A DNA stretch of 64,000 nucleotides from Seriola aureovittata (Eukaryota > Chordata > Actinopteri > Carangiformes > Carangidae): contig NC_079377.1 in NCBI RefSeq assembly GCF_021018895.1, positions 20,555,001 to 20,619,000 on the forward strand, given 5' to 3'. Below the pieces are notes generated by a model. It made no database searches. It saw only the letters and a list, made by a program, of their open reading frames with translations, and was not told where the DNA came from. Below are positions 37,835 through 49,672 of this stretch, in pieces. How positions within the stretch are numbered: position 1 is the first letter of the stretch; every line of letters starts with the position of its first letter. The translations under genes were made by a program, and so were the position numbers.

Positions 37835-38012
37835 TTCCGGTTTGTCAGTGACTCTTTCCGCTGGTGTTAGAGAGACCCCTGCTGGCCAAGACTGCTCACT
37901 GCAGTCTCATGACGTATTTCCTTTTCCGGTGTAAATAAACAATCCAATATGGCGCACTTTTACTAGCAGAAATAAGCGTGTGTCGACACGAAATACGTCA
38001 AACAACATAATA
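37835..38012 (+). promoter_or_regulatory. thumpd2: Probable TATA-less thumpd2 promoter with ETS-like and YY1-like sites
   Basis: The 180 bases before the start codon contain two TTCCGG cores (37835-37840 and 37924-37929) and ccaatatggcgc at 37944-37955, which fits the YY1 core ATGGCG. No TATA box is placed convincingly. Motif content is typical of housekeeping promoters. This is motif inference only. Confidence 0.4.
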
Positions 38013-38123
38013 ATGACTGACCCGAGAAGTGACGGGGTGTTAGTTCGCTATTACTGCACCGCCGGTAACGGGATGGAGCATTTCTTAACTGGCGAGGTGA
38101 AGAGGAAGCTGGCAGCCGAAGAT
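38013..38123 (+). CDS. thumpd2: thumpd2 exon 1
   Basis: 37 codons from MTDPRSDGVLVRYY to KLAAED. The donor used is gtgggt after GAT; the next GT (gtattt) would shift the frame into a stop. Confidence 0.9.
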
Positions 38124-41100
38124 GTGGGTATTTATTGTCAGTACGAGTGAGGACACGTCCCCCCTCCCCTGCCCTAAACATACTGTTTGAAGCTTCAGTG
38201 TGAGGTTTCGTTATATTATAGAGCATTATTTCCAACACCTAACCCCTAGCATAAAACAGAGGTGTATAGCTAACTTTCTTGCTAAAAATGTTAGCTCGAG
38301 TATTAAAACTGAAAACCAAAGTTTAGACCCTGCCATCACTCTCAGACTGACTGACTGGTTTCAACATGGGAGAAAAACTGCATGTAAACCGATGCTTATG
38401 CTTATGATTCTGAATATATTACATGAGAAACCCAAACGCATCTCAGAATTATGTTTACTACTTATACTCAGCAAGCACTTTATTAGGAACACCACACTAG
38501 CACTGGGTAGCTCCTGCATGGGTTCCACAAGATGTTGGATTCCTTTCAGACGCTGGTCCATGTTGACCTGACTGCATTACATCATGTCTGCAGATTTGTC
38601 AAGACAGGTGTTGGAGAGAGTGAGATTGAACTATTGCTTGTTTTTATTTTATTATGAACACCAGCCTTCTCTTTTTCCCTGTTGTGTGTGTCCAGGTGTG
38701 TCAGATGACAGGTAAAGTGTTATTCAGCTCCTCCGCGAGGATCGACAGAGTCAGTGAGTTGAAGGCTGCAGAGAGGCTCTTCCTCCTGTTGAAACATGAC
38801 TCGCCTGTGCAGCTCTCTGCTCACACCAACCCAGGTACCAGCCTGACACATCAAATGAACAGATACATGTAATTGCAAATCACTTGGAGTACCTTGGCAG
38901 ATAATAAATTGTTTGCCTGACTATCAGTTCTTATTGGTTTGTATCAGTTTTAATTGAATTTATCTGGTCAGCGCACTTCATGGGAAACTCAAATGCTCAA
39001 ATCGCCTTGGATGACCCAGTTTATTTGATGAACATATCATAATAATGATTCTTCTACATTGCTGTCATTGCAATTTAGGAACTAATTACTATTTTCTATC
39101 AACTCTACAATTTGTATACAATTTGTGTTCTCTGTGATACTCACAGCAAAGGCAGCCTCTGTGCTGCAATCCAGACTGTTGGGTGACGGGAGTCAATGGA
39201 CCAATGCCGTAGTGACATGGAGCCGCCTGCAGGGGGAACTAGCCAACAGGAGAACTACTGTCAATACATCAGGCACTGCCCTGGGTATGAAGAGGACGAT
39301 GGAGGAGGGGAGAGGGAGTGAGGAACAGAGGGAAGAAGAGGAGAAGTGCAATGTGGAGATTGGAAAGAGTACAGCAGAGCAGAGGGTGGAGGGAAGTGGA
39401 ACCAGGAGGCTGAGAAGTGGTGAAGAAAATGGAGCTCAGACACTGGAAAAGAAGAGAAAAAGAGAGATGGTACAAAGAGGAGAAAAGATAAGCAGAGAAA
39501 CCTGTGGAGTTGAGAGGAGGATGGTAATGGATGGTAATGTAAAGAAAGGAATTACATCAGAAACTGATTTGCATGGCAGAGGATCAGCTGGTGTCCACAC
39601 AACAGCAGGAATAGACCACAATGTGGAAAGTAGCAGCAGGAGGATAGATGACATGCCAGAGGACTGTGCTGTGGAAAATGTGGAACATGGTAATAAGATT
39701 TTTTGTTTGTTGTTTTATTACTCCAGTTTTTAAGGCTGATATATTCTCGTTTCTGTTGCTGATTTCTTTTCCTCTTTTTTTAATATTTGCCCACATGTAA
39801 TTAAGTGAAGACTACTGGAGAAGAAGAGAAGACACTACTGCAACCCAGCAGGATCACACCAAAGATTACTCCCTCTGTCCCTGTCTCTTTTAGGATCAGC
39901 TGCAAGTGTACTGGATCTCTGTCTCGACACTTCAGCACACAGGTAGTGGGAGTTAAAATGCAGTATTAAAAAGCAGTGTGAAATCAGAATATTGTCTCTG
40001 CAGTTGCATGCATAGGTCAAGATATAATTAAAGAAACAAAACACAGTAAGATCTTTGCGTAGGCTCCTCAAAATCTTGTAAAAGCTTCACATTGTGACAC
40101 TTTATGTAAAAATACAACAATTTACTTCACTCTACGAGTGTTAAATTAATGAAGTCATGCAGTCAAATGGCTGATCTCTCCATGAAATTGCCAAATGGAC
40201 ATACAGAACAAACTCACACGCACAGAAAGCATAAATAACTGTATATTACTGTATGTTTAGAGGAGTATTGTGTTTTGCAGGAGTTGAGCAAAGTGATTGG
40301 AGTAGGTTTGAGCAGACTCCTGGGCTGGAAGGCTGAGCTGAAGAATCCACAGCTGGAGGTAAACTTATCTTTGCACTGATTATACAGTTATTGTGTTAAT
40401 ATGTAATGTAATGCTGTGCCTGTTTTTTATAGGTCCCAGTGTTCGTATTTTCAAAGTAAATACTCGCTCTTTGCATTATGTTGGTGCAGAGACTCAGTGC
40501 TCTTTGTTGTTTGTTCTTTTCTGCAGGTAAATGTTTATTTGAGTGACGACCACTGCCTGATGGGGATTCCACTGACCAGGTAATCGACTGAAACGTCTTC
40601 TCTTCACTTAACACTTTGCTAATGACTGTGTGCTGTCTCCTTGGAGGTTCTGTTAATGCCCCTAAAAATAGAAGACTGACCATAGTCAATCTATAAGCAC
40701 ATGCAGTATTTATATTCTCTGTGTTTTTGAATGTGCTTTCCCTGCTGCAAGTTAAACTTTTCATTAGCTTTATTTCTTACTGCTGTGTGCCATTGTCATA
40801 GTTGTATGATTTTCTGTGCTGTGGCCAACAGCCTCACTTAGTAGCTAGAATCCAGAATCACTCATCAACAGCAAGTGCTGCTGTATGTGCCCCAATCATT
40901 GCTGAGAATCCAAACCTCAGAAAAATAATGGATTTAGACTCAGTGGTGATTGTTTATTGTTGCAGCTTTAATTCATTTGATAAGCAGTCATAAGTTGTGA
41001 GTCCCACTTGTTTCCTTCAGGTTACCTCTGGCAAACCGGAGCTACATTAAAACCACAGGACTGAGGTCTACAATAGCCTGGGCTATGGCCTCACTGGCTC

Positions 41101-43522
41101 AGATACAGGTACTAACTCACACTGGCTTCTAAAATCTGTGAGGCAACTACATTACTATGTATACACTTTTTTATGTATGCAAACCAGAAGGCATTATAAA
41201 ATAATGCAGGCAAGGGCCCTTTTGTCATTGTAGTAGACAAATTCACAGTCTGTCTTTGTTTTACCAATCCCCCTAAAAAAGCAAGGAAGGTTTAGACTCA
41301 TTAAATGTGACCATTGAGCCTTCAAGCTGCTATTCTCAAGCTGTTGTCATTGTCAAACTTTTAGCATAATGTTTGTTGTCTAGAACTAGACAGTCTTTCT
41401 CAAGCATGTGCTTACTCACCAGTCAAACTGTGATGTAATATTGCCCTTCAGTCACAGTTGCACTGTATAAGGTTGATTAACTGTATGTGCTGTGTGTTAT
41501 CTCCTGTTTTTCCAGCCAGGTTCCTGTGTAGTCGACCCAATGTGCGGGGTGGGAACCATCTTAGTAGAAGCAGCGCAGGAACACAAGGTCAGGACAGAAA
41601 GCTACACAGTGCCCCTGTGTATCTGTCAAGTGAATTTAAGTCTGAAAAGTGAACCTTTTATGTTTTAAAAAGTTTTGGAATCAGACAGACACATAAAATG
41701 TTTGAAAAATGATTCAGTCCTGGTCCACTTGACTGCATATTTTATACAGTTGTTAATTTAAAAAAAGTAATATTCAGATTTTTACTAATGCAGTCTAATT
41801 GTTATATTTCCTTGTCAGAAATATTCTACATTTTATATGATTTAATTAATTTTGGTTATTAATCGCTATGATTTGGCAAATCATCTGTGGTCTTACTAGA
41901 ACTGTCAAAAGTTTTCATACCATCATAAAGAGTAAATACACTGTGTTTTTAGTAATGATGTATAGTGTTGAATTGGAACACTATTATAATCTGATGTCTC
42001 ACTCTCTCTATGGGAACTTCAGGCTGCCTGTTTCCTGGGTATGGACAATGATGATAGACAGCTGCAGAGGGCCAATGAGAACATTGAGTTTGCAGAGCTG
42101 GGAAACAGGATACACCTGCTGAATGCTTCATCTATGGGTAGGAAACCTGCACTAAATAAAGACCAGAATAATGTAGATTTTATAATGTCATTAATCTATT
42201 TAAATTTTCTTGCATTTGCCTAATGTTCATATCCAGAGAGACCTACAGTGTGTGCTTCTGTACAATCAACTTGGATTTCAGGATTGTACAGTAAAGTTGT
42301 GTAAAAAGGTCAAAGGCCAGAACTACAGTATTGGCTATCTTTAGTACAGAGGGTTTTAACATAGTGATTTATTAAAGTGTCATACACATACCCAACCCAT
42401 TTGAGTGTACGTGCTACATGATTCAGCAAAAACCCATATGTCACACTCACAAAGAAAAGTTGTTTTGCTATACACATATTTCATCATCAGATGAATGCCA
42501 TGCTCAGGAGTTTTATTAAATCTGCCTGTTTCTAAGTGTTTCATGTGTACAGTAGTTTATACATGCAAGTAAATATATAAAATGCCATCATTTATATTAT
42601 TATTAACATATAAAAATACATTCCCTTCTTGTATAAGAGGAGATATCTGCTCTTTGGAAAACTGACACATAAACATAAGAATAGCTCAAACTGAAATATG
42701 TTATGATCGCTTTTAAAGAATTGTCGGCAACTTTAATGTTTTGGAGAGATTGAATCATGAAATTCAGGTGATGAGGACTTTTACTTAATCTATATCTATA
42801 TCTTGACTTATATCACTGTGGATCCAAAGCTGTATATGTTGGATGGGAATCAGTGGGAGTGGGAGGTGAGTGTGAATCCTGCTGTCATGTGTTAAATTAC
42901 CTCTGTGCTTGTCTCTCCTCCTCTGTGTGTGTGCAGCGCTGCCTCTGGCCAGTGCCACTGTAGATGCCGTGGTCTGTGACCTGCCGTTTGGCAGGAAGTT
43001 TGGCACCAAAACAAACATGGCTACCAACCTGCCAGTCATTGTGACTGAGATGGAGAGGTTTGTTCACTGAATAAGAAAATGTTACTAGTTTGTGTCTGTC
43101 TGTGCTCATGTACTGTGAAGAATTTTTAGCCTAAAGAAACCAGAAATGAATTTAATAATGTTTGTGTGCCTAGGGTCCTCCGTGTTGGTGGTACCATGGT
43201 CCTCCTCCTGAGTCCTCAGTTATCCTTTCTCCTCAAAAAACTCCTGGCACAAAAAGACACTGAACCAAAGTCTAACCAGGAAACACAGCCTCAAACTGGA
43301 TTACTAGACGGCCGATCTCCTTCTCTACCTTCCAGAAAGCTGCAGACTTTCCAAATTCACCAGGGGTTGAAACCCTCACCTACCAAGGAAACAGACACTC
43401 ACTCAGGGGTACAACAACCCCTGCCTCCACCCCTCTCCTCTCTGAAGCACCAAGCAACTCTGAGAGTTAGCTTAGGTGCAATAGATGGACTTATCCATAA
43501 ATATGTCAAGATAAGTGTTTGA
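38013..43522 (+). CDS. thumpd2: THUMP-domain RNA guanine-N2-methyltransferase
   Basis: Complete gene in 11 coding exons (1806 bases, 601 residues) with matching phases throughout. The human protein is reported to methylate U6 snRNA at N2-guanine together with TRMT112. The start is the ATG at 38013, giving a short N terminus into RYYCTAGNGMEHFLTGEVKR, which aligns with the human opening (FFCTAGRGLE). The THUMP region follows (GKVLFSS, LKAAERLFLLLKH), then a long charged linker, FRISCKCTGSLSRHFSTQ, LRSTIAWAMASLAQ, the SAM-binding motif DPMCGVGT (about residues 390-397) and the catalytic-loop motif DLPFG (about 460-464). At 601 residues it is about 100 longer than human THUMPD2, mostly in the exon 3 linker and the C-terminal exon. 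It lies 1.7 kb upstream of map4k3 on the same strand. Confidence 0.95.
38464..38610. repeat. Teleost interspersed repeat fragment in thumpd2 intron 1
   Basis: Contains gcactttattaggaacacc, followed by ctggtccatgttgac and gtctgcagatttgtc. From memory these are hallmarks of a common fish DNA repeat whose ends carry the caCTTTATTAGGAACACC signature. It is strongly shortened. Ends are approximate. Confidence 0.7.
38696..38834 (+). CDS. thumpd2: thumpd2 exon 2
   Basis: Acceptor gtgtgtgtccag. Encodes VCQMTGKVLFSSSARIDRVS and LKAAERLFLLLKHDSP, and ends one base into an Ala codon. Confidence 0.93.
39147..39689 (+). CDS. thumpd2: thumpd2 exon 3 (long linker exon)
   Basis: 543 bases. Starts AKAASVLQSRLLGDGSQW and passes into a linker rich in Glu, Arg, Lys and Gly (EEGRGSEEQREEEEK, LEKKRKREMVQRGE) that looks disordered. 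Ends one base into a Val codon before gtaata. Confidence 0.92.
39806..39942 (+). CDS. thumpd2: thumpd2 exon 4
   Basis: Weak acceptor cacatgtaattaag, chosen because it preserves the frame. Encodes KTTGEEEKTLLQPSR, then VSFRISCKCTGSLSRHFSTQ, the conserved part. A later acceptor (ctgtctcttttag, ending 39893) would drop the first 30 residues but needs a different phase. Confidence 0.85.
40281..40358 (+). CDS. thumpd2: thumpd2 exon 5
   Basis: 26 codons, phase 0 to 0: ELSKVIGVGLSRLLGWKAEL then KNPQLE. Acceptor tgttttgcag. Confidence 0.94.
40527..40579 (+). CDS. thumpd2: thumpd2 exon 6
   Basis: VNVYLSDDHCLMGIPLT, ending two bases into Arg. Acceptor tcttttctgcag, donor gtaatc. Confidence 0.94.
41021..41108 (+). 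CDS. thumpd2: thumpd2 exon 7
   Basis: LPLANRSYIKTTGLRSTIAW, then AMASLAQIQ, immediately before the methyltransferase core. Acceptor ttgtttccttcag. Confidence 0.95.
41516..41587 (+). CDS. thumpd2: thumpd2 exon 8 (SAM-binding motif)
   Basis: 24 codons with VVDPMCGVGTILVEAAQ, the Gly-rich motif I of the Rossmann-fold methyltransferase. Confidence 0.96.
42023..42137 (+). CDS. thumpd2: thumpd2 exon 9
   Basis: FLGMDNDDRQLQRANENIEF, with the acidic residue that typically contacts the SAM ribose, then RIHLLNASSM. Ends one base into Ala. Confidence 0.95.
42937..43057 (+). CDS. thumpd2: thumpd2 exon 10 (catalytic motif)
   Basis: LPLASATVDAVVCDLPFGRK holds the DLPFG catalytic-loop motif of N2-guanine methyltransferases. 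The acceptor is ctctgtgtgtgtgcag, UG-rich instead of pure pyrimidine. Confidence 0.95.
43174..43522 (+). CDS. thumpd2: thumpd2 terminal exon 11
   Basis: Starts VLRVGGTMVLLLSPQ, passes through a Pro/Gln/Thr-rich insertion and ends VSLGAIDGLIHKYVK before TGA at 43520-43522. Confidence 0.93.
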
Positions 43523-45050
43523 TCAGTGTTGATGGAAGTCACATTTCAAAGTTACTACTTTGTTTATTTTGTTACTTATCATGAAAAATGAGTAGTTATA
43601 TTGAAATTCCATGCTTTATTAAAACTAGTCTGTAATATGTTTTTTTACTTGTTTTCCTACTGTTTTTTTATTGCAAATAACTTGAATGAATATATATATA
43701 TATTTTTTTTTTTAGAAACAATGGGGTATTTTGGGTTGTGAGCTTTGAAAGTTTTATCAGCTGTGGATTGGAAGGTAAATTCTTTATCCACCTTCCTATT
43801 TTACATTTGATTGGCGTGTTAGCTCAGGGCGAGCTCGCTGCCTCCACCTGCCAATGCTATTCAGTCTATCCGTGTGTACTTCAACTCACTTAGACAATAT
43901 GTCTAATTTAAACTTTTTCACTGCTTACACTACAGTGTGCATTCTTCATCCCTTTTCCTTTTTTTTTCTTCTGTCACTTAATACTACTTCCACCACTTCT
44001 TCATACAAATTCGAGCCAGCAACACAATTTAGTTTTAGCTTGTGCAGAAGCCAGCAATCCCACTGCAATTTCTCCACAAATTATATTTTCCCTTTACATT
44101 CAGAACTGTATTTGAAAGAAGCTGACTTGTGGTGGTGGTGTTGGCTTATGCCTTTAAAAGATATGGCTGGTGTTATTCTGTGTTCAATGAAAAGACCAAA
44201 ACCAGCAATGTTCCAGTTTGTGTCTCAAATCTGTGCAACCTCCCTGCCCTGTTAGTGGTACACAGGCCCGAGCCTATTCATTCCTACTGAAGATATAAAA
44301 TGGCTGACAGATTTCAATCATTTTTTCAAAAAGGTTCAGTAATTTAGTAATCTAGTTTTTAGCAAAAAATTCTCAAACGAGTAAACAGTGCATTTGTCTC
44401 CTGAAAAAAAACCCTGGCACAAAAGATGTTTGTTCTCATTTCATTATAGAGTACCTTATTTTTTTTTTATATGTAATTTCCTTAAAGAATAAAACAAGTT
44501 TATACAACTTGTTTTGAGGTTGTATACTGGGGCATATGCCACTTTCCCCATTAGCTAGAGAGTGACTAGCTACACTATTTGCCTTACCACTGCTTCAAGG
44601 GGAGTGACAACTGTAAAGTTTTCAATAATGGGACTTTTGTTCTGTTTTTGTAACAGACCCCATCAGCTGAATCACAATGTTGCCATCTGCCACTGTTTAG
44701 CCCTGCTTAGCCCAGTTTTACATTGAAAGTCTAGACAAGGCCACACCGGGCTTAGTGTTTTCATTCATTTCTCCCATAGCTGTAAACTTCCTGTGTGTGC
44801 TGGCTGTGCAGATGAGTTATTGCAGGAAATTACATCTATGTAGGTTTGAGTTAAAAGAAAATTTGGTCGAAGGTGCGTTTCTCCGGCCTTTTTTAATTTT
44901 ATCCGCACAAACAAATTATCAAGTACTTTTCCAGATTATTTCCGTTTTGCATCACAACTATGCTGAAACGAAATTACAAATATCTTAAATTCAACAGCTC
45001 CATCGTCCCGGTCAAACTCTGGTCAGACTCCATGGAGAGGGAAGGCCATG
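43523..45050. other. thumpd2 3'UTR and flank to map4k3
   Basis: AT-rich, with a short (TA)n/T run at 43690-43713 and no coding signal. It holds the candidate poly(A) site at 44488 and runs into the GC-richer map4k3 promoter. Confidence 0.6.
44488..44493 (+). terminator. thumpd2: Candidate thumpd2 poly(A) signal
   Basis: AATAAA 966 bases after the stop codon and 720 bases before the map4k3 start. I saw no earlier canonical hexamer. Confidence 0.4.
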
Positions 45051-45054
45051 ATGT

Positions 45055-45213
45055 CCATTGCGCATGCCCAATGCGCAGTGGAAGCCATGTTGGAGCTACA
45101 CTTGAGTCGGGCTGGGATTTTCTGACGCCGTATGTTTTTCTTAAAATATCTGTGTTCGTACGTTGTTGGGGTTCGTCAACCGTGCGCGATCGGCGCCGTA
45201 ATCGGCAGTGGAA
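45055..45213 (+). promoter_or_regulatory. map4k3: map4k3 promoter region with paired TGCGCA (NRF1-like) sites
   Basis: CpG-enriched 160 bases just before the start codon. TGCGCA occurs at 45059-45064 and 45072-45077, thirteen bases apart, with tgcgcatgccc resembling an NRF1 half site. No TATA box is evident. The start-site position is not known. Confidence 0.4.
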
Positions 45214-45312
45214 ATGATGAACTCCAGTGTCGACCTGTCCCGGCGGAATCCGCAGGAGGATTTCGAGCTGATCCAGAGGATAGGAAGCGGCACTTACGGA
45301 GATGTGTACAAG
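45214..45312 (+). CDS. map4k3: map4k3 exon 1
   Basis: 33 codons: [20 protein letters not shown] then [13 protein letters not shown], the nucleotide-binding Gly loop. Donor gtaaaa. The 5'UTR boundary is not known. Confidence 0.95.
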
Positions 45313-48300
45313 GTAAAACTGCAGTGAGGGAAGCAGCCACCGAGTTCCATTACCGGACACAGAGGCGTTAGACATTTATGGCTGATTTACAGCTTTTCTT
45401 TGTGGCCCGTCACAGTTGCAGGAACAGTAGGAAACTAACATTGTAGCAATCAACGGCTCCTTTCTGAAATACTGCTCTTCTTTTCGTGTTGGTGTTTACT
45501 GATGCAGTCTGTAATCTGCTACTCATACGTCTAGCTACTTCCATTGTCGGACACAACCAGGGCTGGTCTTCACTGATGTTTTGTGACTGTTATTGTTTTG
45601 GCCTTTCTCCCCGACTATTTGTCGACATTGTGGACATCCGCCTCCCGATTATTGAAATGCCATTTAGTACTTGCATTGCTCGGGTGCTGAGAAATCATGA
45701 ATAACCATATCTAACGTTAACGTTTACTGTAAATCTTCACTATCGGAAAGGCTACGTTAAATCTGAATTTGTCGAGCAGAAATCCCACAGAAGTGCGAGT
45801 AGTTACAAAGAAATTGTGACATACTTGTTCACACGCCGTATGCTGCGGCCATCGTCCGAATATTTTTTTTAATATTAATAATGAAGAAGACGGACTGATT
45901 TAGACGTGTCCGATAATAGACGTTTAGCCGTTAGCTGTCCGACAACGGACGCAGTTAACCTGATAGCATCAAGAAGCTAACGAGGCTTTTAGCTGAGTCG
46001 TGGGAACATTTTTGACAACATGACAACAAGCAGTGATTTGTTACCTGCACGGGAACACAAACTGAAGCGGAGACAACCTGGCGGGTTTGTCGTTAGTCGT
46101 TTTAAATGAGGAGGCAGCTGCAGAATTTGTTAAAACTGTCTCCGTTTTGTCCTGACAGAGACTGACAGCTGCCTGCCTGGGAATCCAGTTCGGCTAAAGG
46201 CGCAAAGGGTTGAGCGAGCTACAACAACAACAACAACCATAATATCAACCTATTGTTCATATTCACATTTCAACATCAGTAATAATTAGTCGGACTTATT
46301 AAGGAACCGAGATGTCCTTCTCTACGTCGCCTGTCTGATTTACGTTGCGTCCTAGCTGTTGTCATTGGTCCCACACTTCACCAGGGCCCTGTGTTTGGGA
46401 GGCTGGGATCCAAACGGGAAGGCAGTTCCTGAATTACAACCCAACATCATCACAGTCAGATGGGGTATCCTACATAGAACAATTGCAGTCATAATTATAT
46501 AACACAGTTTAGTAGAATACAATGTAGAAACACAACAGGGTTGTCTCATGTCATGTAAAATTTATAGCATCACAGGAACCTGGAAAGTAACGCTGCAGTA
46601 CAGAACAGATGCCACCCTGCAGGATGAGATTGCTATAAATCCACAGATGAGTCCTTCAGACACAAGTTAAGTCCCTCTATAATGCTATGATAACACCATA
46701 TCATATAGAAAAAATATACCATGAAGCATGATAACTTCAGCAGAAGCGTACAACAACTCAGTATGACAAACAAGTTCTTATTAAAATATTAAAGCAATCT
46801 TTCCAGTTGATTTGCACATGTATATCAGTCAGGTTATGCAAGTTAAACATCCCCACTCTAGCTCTGTTGTTGTTTGTGTAGCAGCCACTTTGTTGTGGAA
46901 TTTAATTTCACCATTATGTGAGAGAGAGAGAGAGAGAGAGAGAGAGGCTTTTGGCAGAGTGGAGATTCATTAAATGCTTTAATAGGACTAGATGATGTTT
47001 GGTTAACCTCCAGACTATTTGTGGTAATTACAGGAATATAACGTATCCTAAAGACCATGGATGTGACAGATTTCAAGTCTTTTTGAACTCATAGCTGCCA
47101 TTAATTCCAGCTGTACTTTCTAAATACCCCGCTATCCGTCATCATTTCTTTAATTTTAGTGTGTTTTCCATATTGTACCCCTCCATGTTGTAGCTAATCT
47201 TGTTTGTTTCTAATTTAAGTGCAGTATCTTGCCCACTTGCAGGCAGATAGGTCTGACATAATCTCTTCACCAGGCCGGCAGCTCAGAGCTAACTCGCCCG
47301 TTAGATCTGTTACAAACAGGCAGCTGATTAATGTGCACTCATATAAACGCTGCTGTACAACCTAAACACAACAGAATGATGATAACAGAGTTGTAATTTC
47401 TTGCTTGTAGCATTATTATGTAACTGATGCTCTACGTCGTAGTGAAAACAGAAGTTTTGCTGAAGGACACTTGGGGGCTCTAACCTGAAACCTCTGGATT
47501 AAAGGTTGTGCTTCTAAGCAGCGGGGCATTTGGTAAACCTCAGTGATGCCTATATTTGGTTCTACCGCTGTGTGAAAATCTGCGGCTTGGATAGGAATGT
47601 TTGAGCAGGAAACAAAGTGTGAACTCTTCTAGCTTGTTTTCTCCTCTGTTTGTGGCCCTGCCTCTCTGTCTGTTATGAGTTAGAATCTGAAGGAGGATTG
47701 GTGGCTCATGGTGTGACAGGCCTCCTGACCACGAGATCACAGGTTTGATCCTCCAGAGAGGGAGCTTGTGGGGCTGAACATGATATCTTTGATTTTTTTT
47801 TTTCTTTTCTTTTTTCTTTTTCTTTTTTCTGAGGGAGGTACCGATATTTGTTTCAGGCTGCCCATACTGTCTGCTGATACTGTCAATAAACTGCTGCATT
47901 TTCAGGTGAAAGATTTCCTAATTTCCCTCAGGAATGTTTCCTTAGCAGGGAGTAAAATACCTTAACAGCATTTAGGTCATTCAGTAGCACCAAAACTCCC
48001 CATTCAAACTCAGACTAATGAAATTCTCCAGCTGCTCCTTAAGGCAGGGTGAGGCAGGGTTGAATTTTACAGACACCCCACAGGCTGTATGTTAAAAAAG
48101 AAAAAGGACAATAGAGCATTTAGGGCTGTGTATATTTTTTCACATTGTACTGATTATTTTTGTAATAACTTAATGTGATTAAAAATGTCACAGTTTAAAT
48201 CAGAATGATTCCTGAAATACTAGAGCACCAGCTGAGCAGTTCGACCTCCCATCGTACCGTCTTGTGCAAATAACACCAACTATGCATGTTCACATGCTAT

Positions 48301-49549
48301 TTACTGTAAATCATTAGTATTTGTCGATACTGGAAGAAAGCCGGCCTACTTGCCTTGCACTGGAGGTGACAGCACTTGAGTGATTTCCAATTTTTAATCC
48401 TGCATCCTGAAATCCAAGTGGAAGGCAAGAGTTTGATTCAGTTTAAACTCAGAATTCCTGTAACATGATGACAGTACGCTGCACGCAGCATGCTTGTGTT
48501 TACCCAACAGACGTTTGTGTGTGATGCTTTAAACCAAATAAAACCAAACACACTGGCGAGGAAGAATACCAGACGTTGATGAGCTCTGTTTTCGTTCTGT
48601 AAACGGCCAGCTCGCTCACCGATGTTAAAGATACGATTTGTATTGATTTGTCACTTTGGTGTGGGCGGCGCAGGGAAGCAACAACGCTTGTTTTTTTGCA
48701 GTCCCACTTTGTCACTGAGGCTGCTTCCCGAGAGCTCCAATAAACGCCAGTGTGAGCTTAATTTGTTGCTCTATAGCCATGAAAACCTGCTGCAGGCAAG
48801 CTGCAAAAAACTGTAGCTGTCCTCACCCTCTGTGCTTCAGAAGACTCGGCACAGGCCGAGTATTCAACAGTACACAGATCTGATGTAACTTGGGTTGTTT
48901 AAATAGGATGACTGGTTAGTTTTGTCAAGGTGATTGAGGAAGCAGAGGAAGACGGCGGCCTTCACCGGGGTAGGGATCAGTTAATGACGAATCGGTTTCA
49001 GTAGCTACGTGTGCTCCTGAATCATGCCAGGCATCTGGGTATTTTTGGACTTCACGTAAGGGGAAAGCAATGCTACCTGTTCTTCTGTGACGTTCCACTG
49101 TTTTTCAGTCAGTTTACCAGCACAGCCAGGCAAATATCCCAGAGCTGACGTGGCTGTTTGTGGGATGTAAATAGAAATAAGACAGTACATTTGGCTGTAT
49201 TCGTGAAAGGAATTTCCAACTTAAATCCCCTTAAACTGAATAAAAATTTGAGCTATCTCAGATTTAAAGAGGATGATAAACTGATTAGCCTGAGTTTGAC
49301 TTAAATGCCCCTCCTCCCCTTCATAAAAGTAAGGATCAAGATCTTACGTAGATGATTGAAGCCATATTAAGTGGCTTGTGTTTATGGATTCACTCACTTC
49401 TGGATGTACGATGTACTTAACAGTAATAAATGTGGTGATGGTAACTATTTCCTCTGGCCAGACCTCGGTGTGTGTGGCACAGCTGGGCAGCCATGGTCCA
49501 GGAATGCAGGAATCCTCACTTCCTCCTTATGTGTGTGTGTTGTGTGTGT

Positions 49550-49580
<31 letters not shown>

Positions 49581-49631
49581 TCATGTCCTATTGTTTCCCA
49601 CTGCTCCAGCAGAGGAAGACAGAACTGCGGC

Positions 49632-49672
<41 letters not shown>

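Larger units (their letters stand above)
29696..37860. other. Upstream region between the divergent minus-strand gene and thumpd2
   Basis: The first 400-500 bases should hold the 5' non-coding exon and promoter of the minus-strand gene. A GC-richer patch at 30000-30130 is the best candidate, but I cannot fix a start site. The rest has no credible gene: GT arrays at 30692-30719, 32711-32800 and 37405-37490, a short minisatellite at 32887, an interspersed repeat at 34026-34385 and a purine-rich stretch at 34970-35460. Confidence 0.65.

Noticed and set aside
39261..39654. Antisense frames opposite thumpd2 exon 3
   Set aside because: Shadows of the purine-rich linker exon; Ser/Leu/Pro-rich with no support of their own.
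43854..44255. 133-codon frame between thumpd2 and map4k3 (possible tmem178a exon)
   Set aside because: No resemblance to a claudin-like four-helix protein, no splice signals in frame; treated as 3' flank.
47690..47765. Functional tRNA gene
   Set aside because: A- and B-box-like blocks exist, but the B box is changed and no complete cloverleaf with acceptor stem is visible; SINE-derived sequence is more likely.
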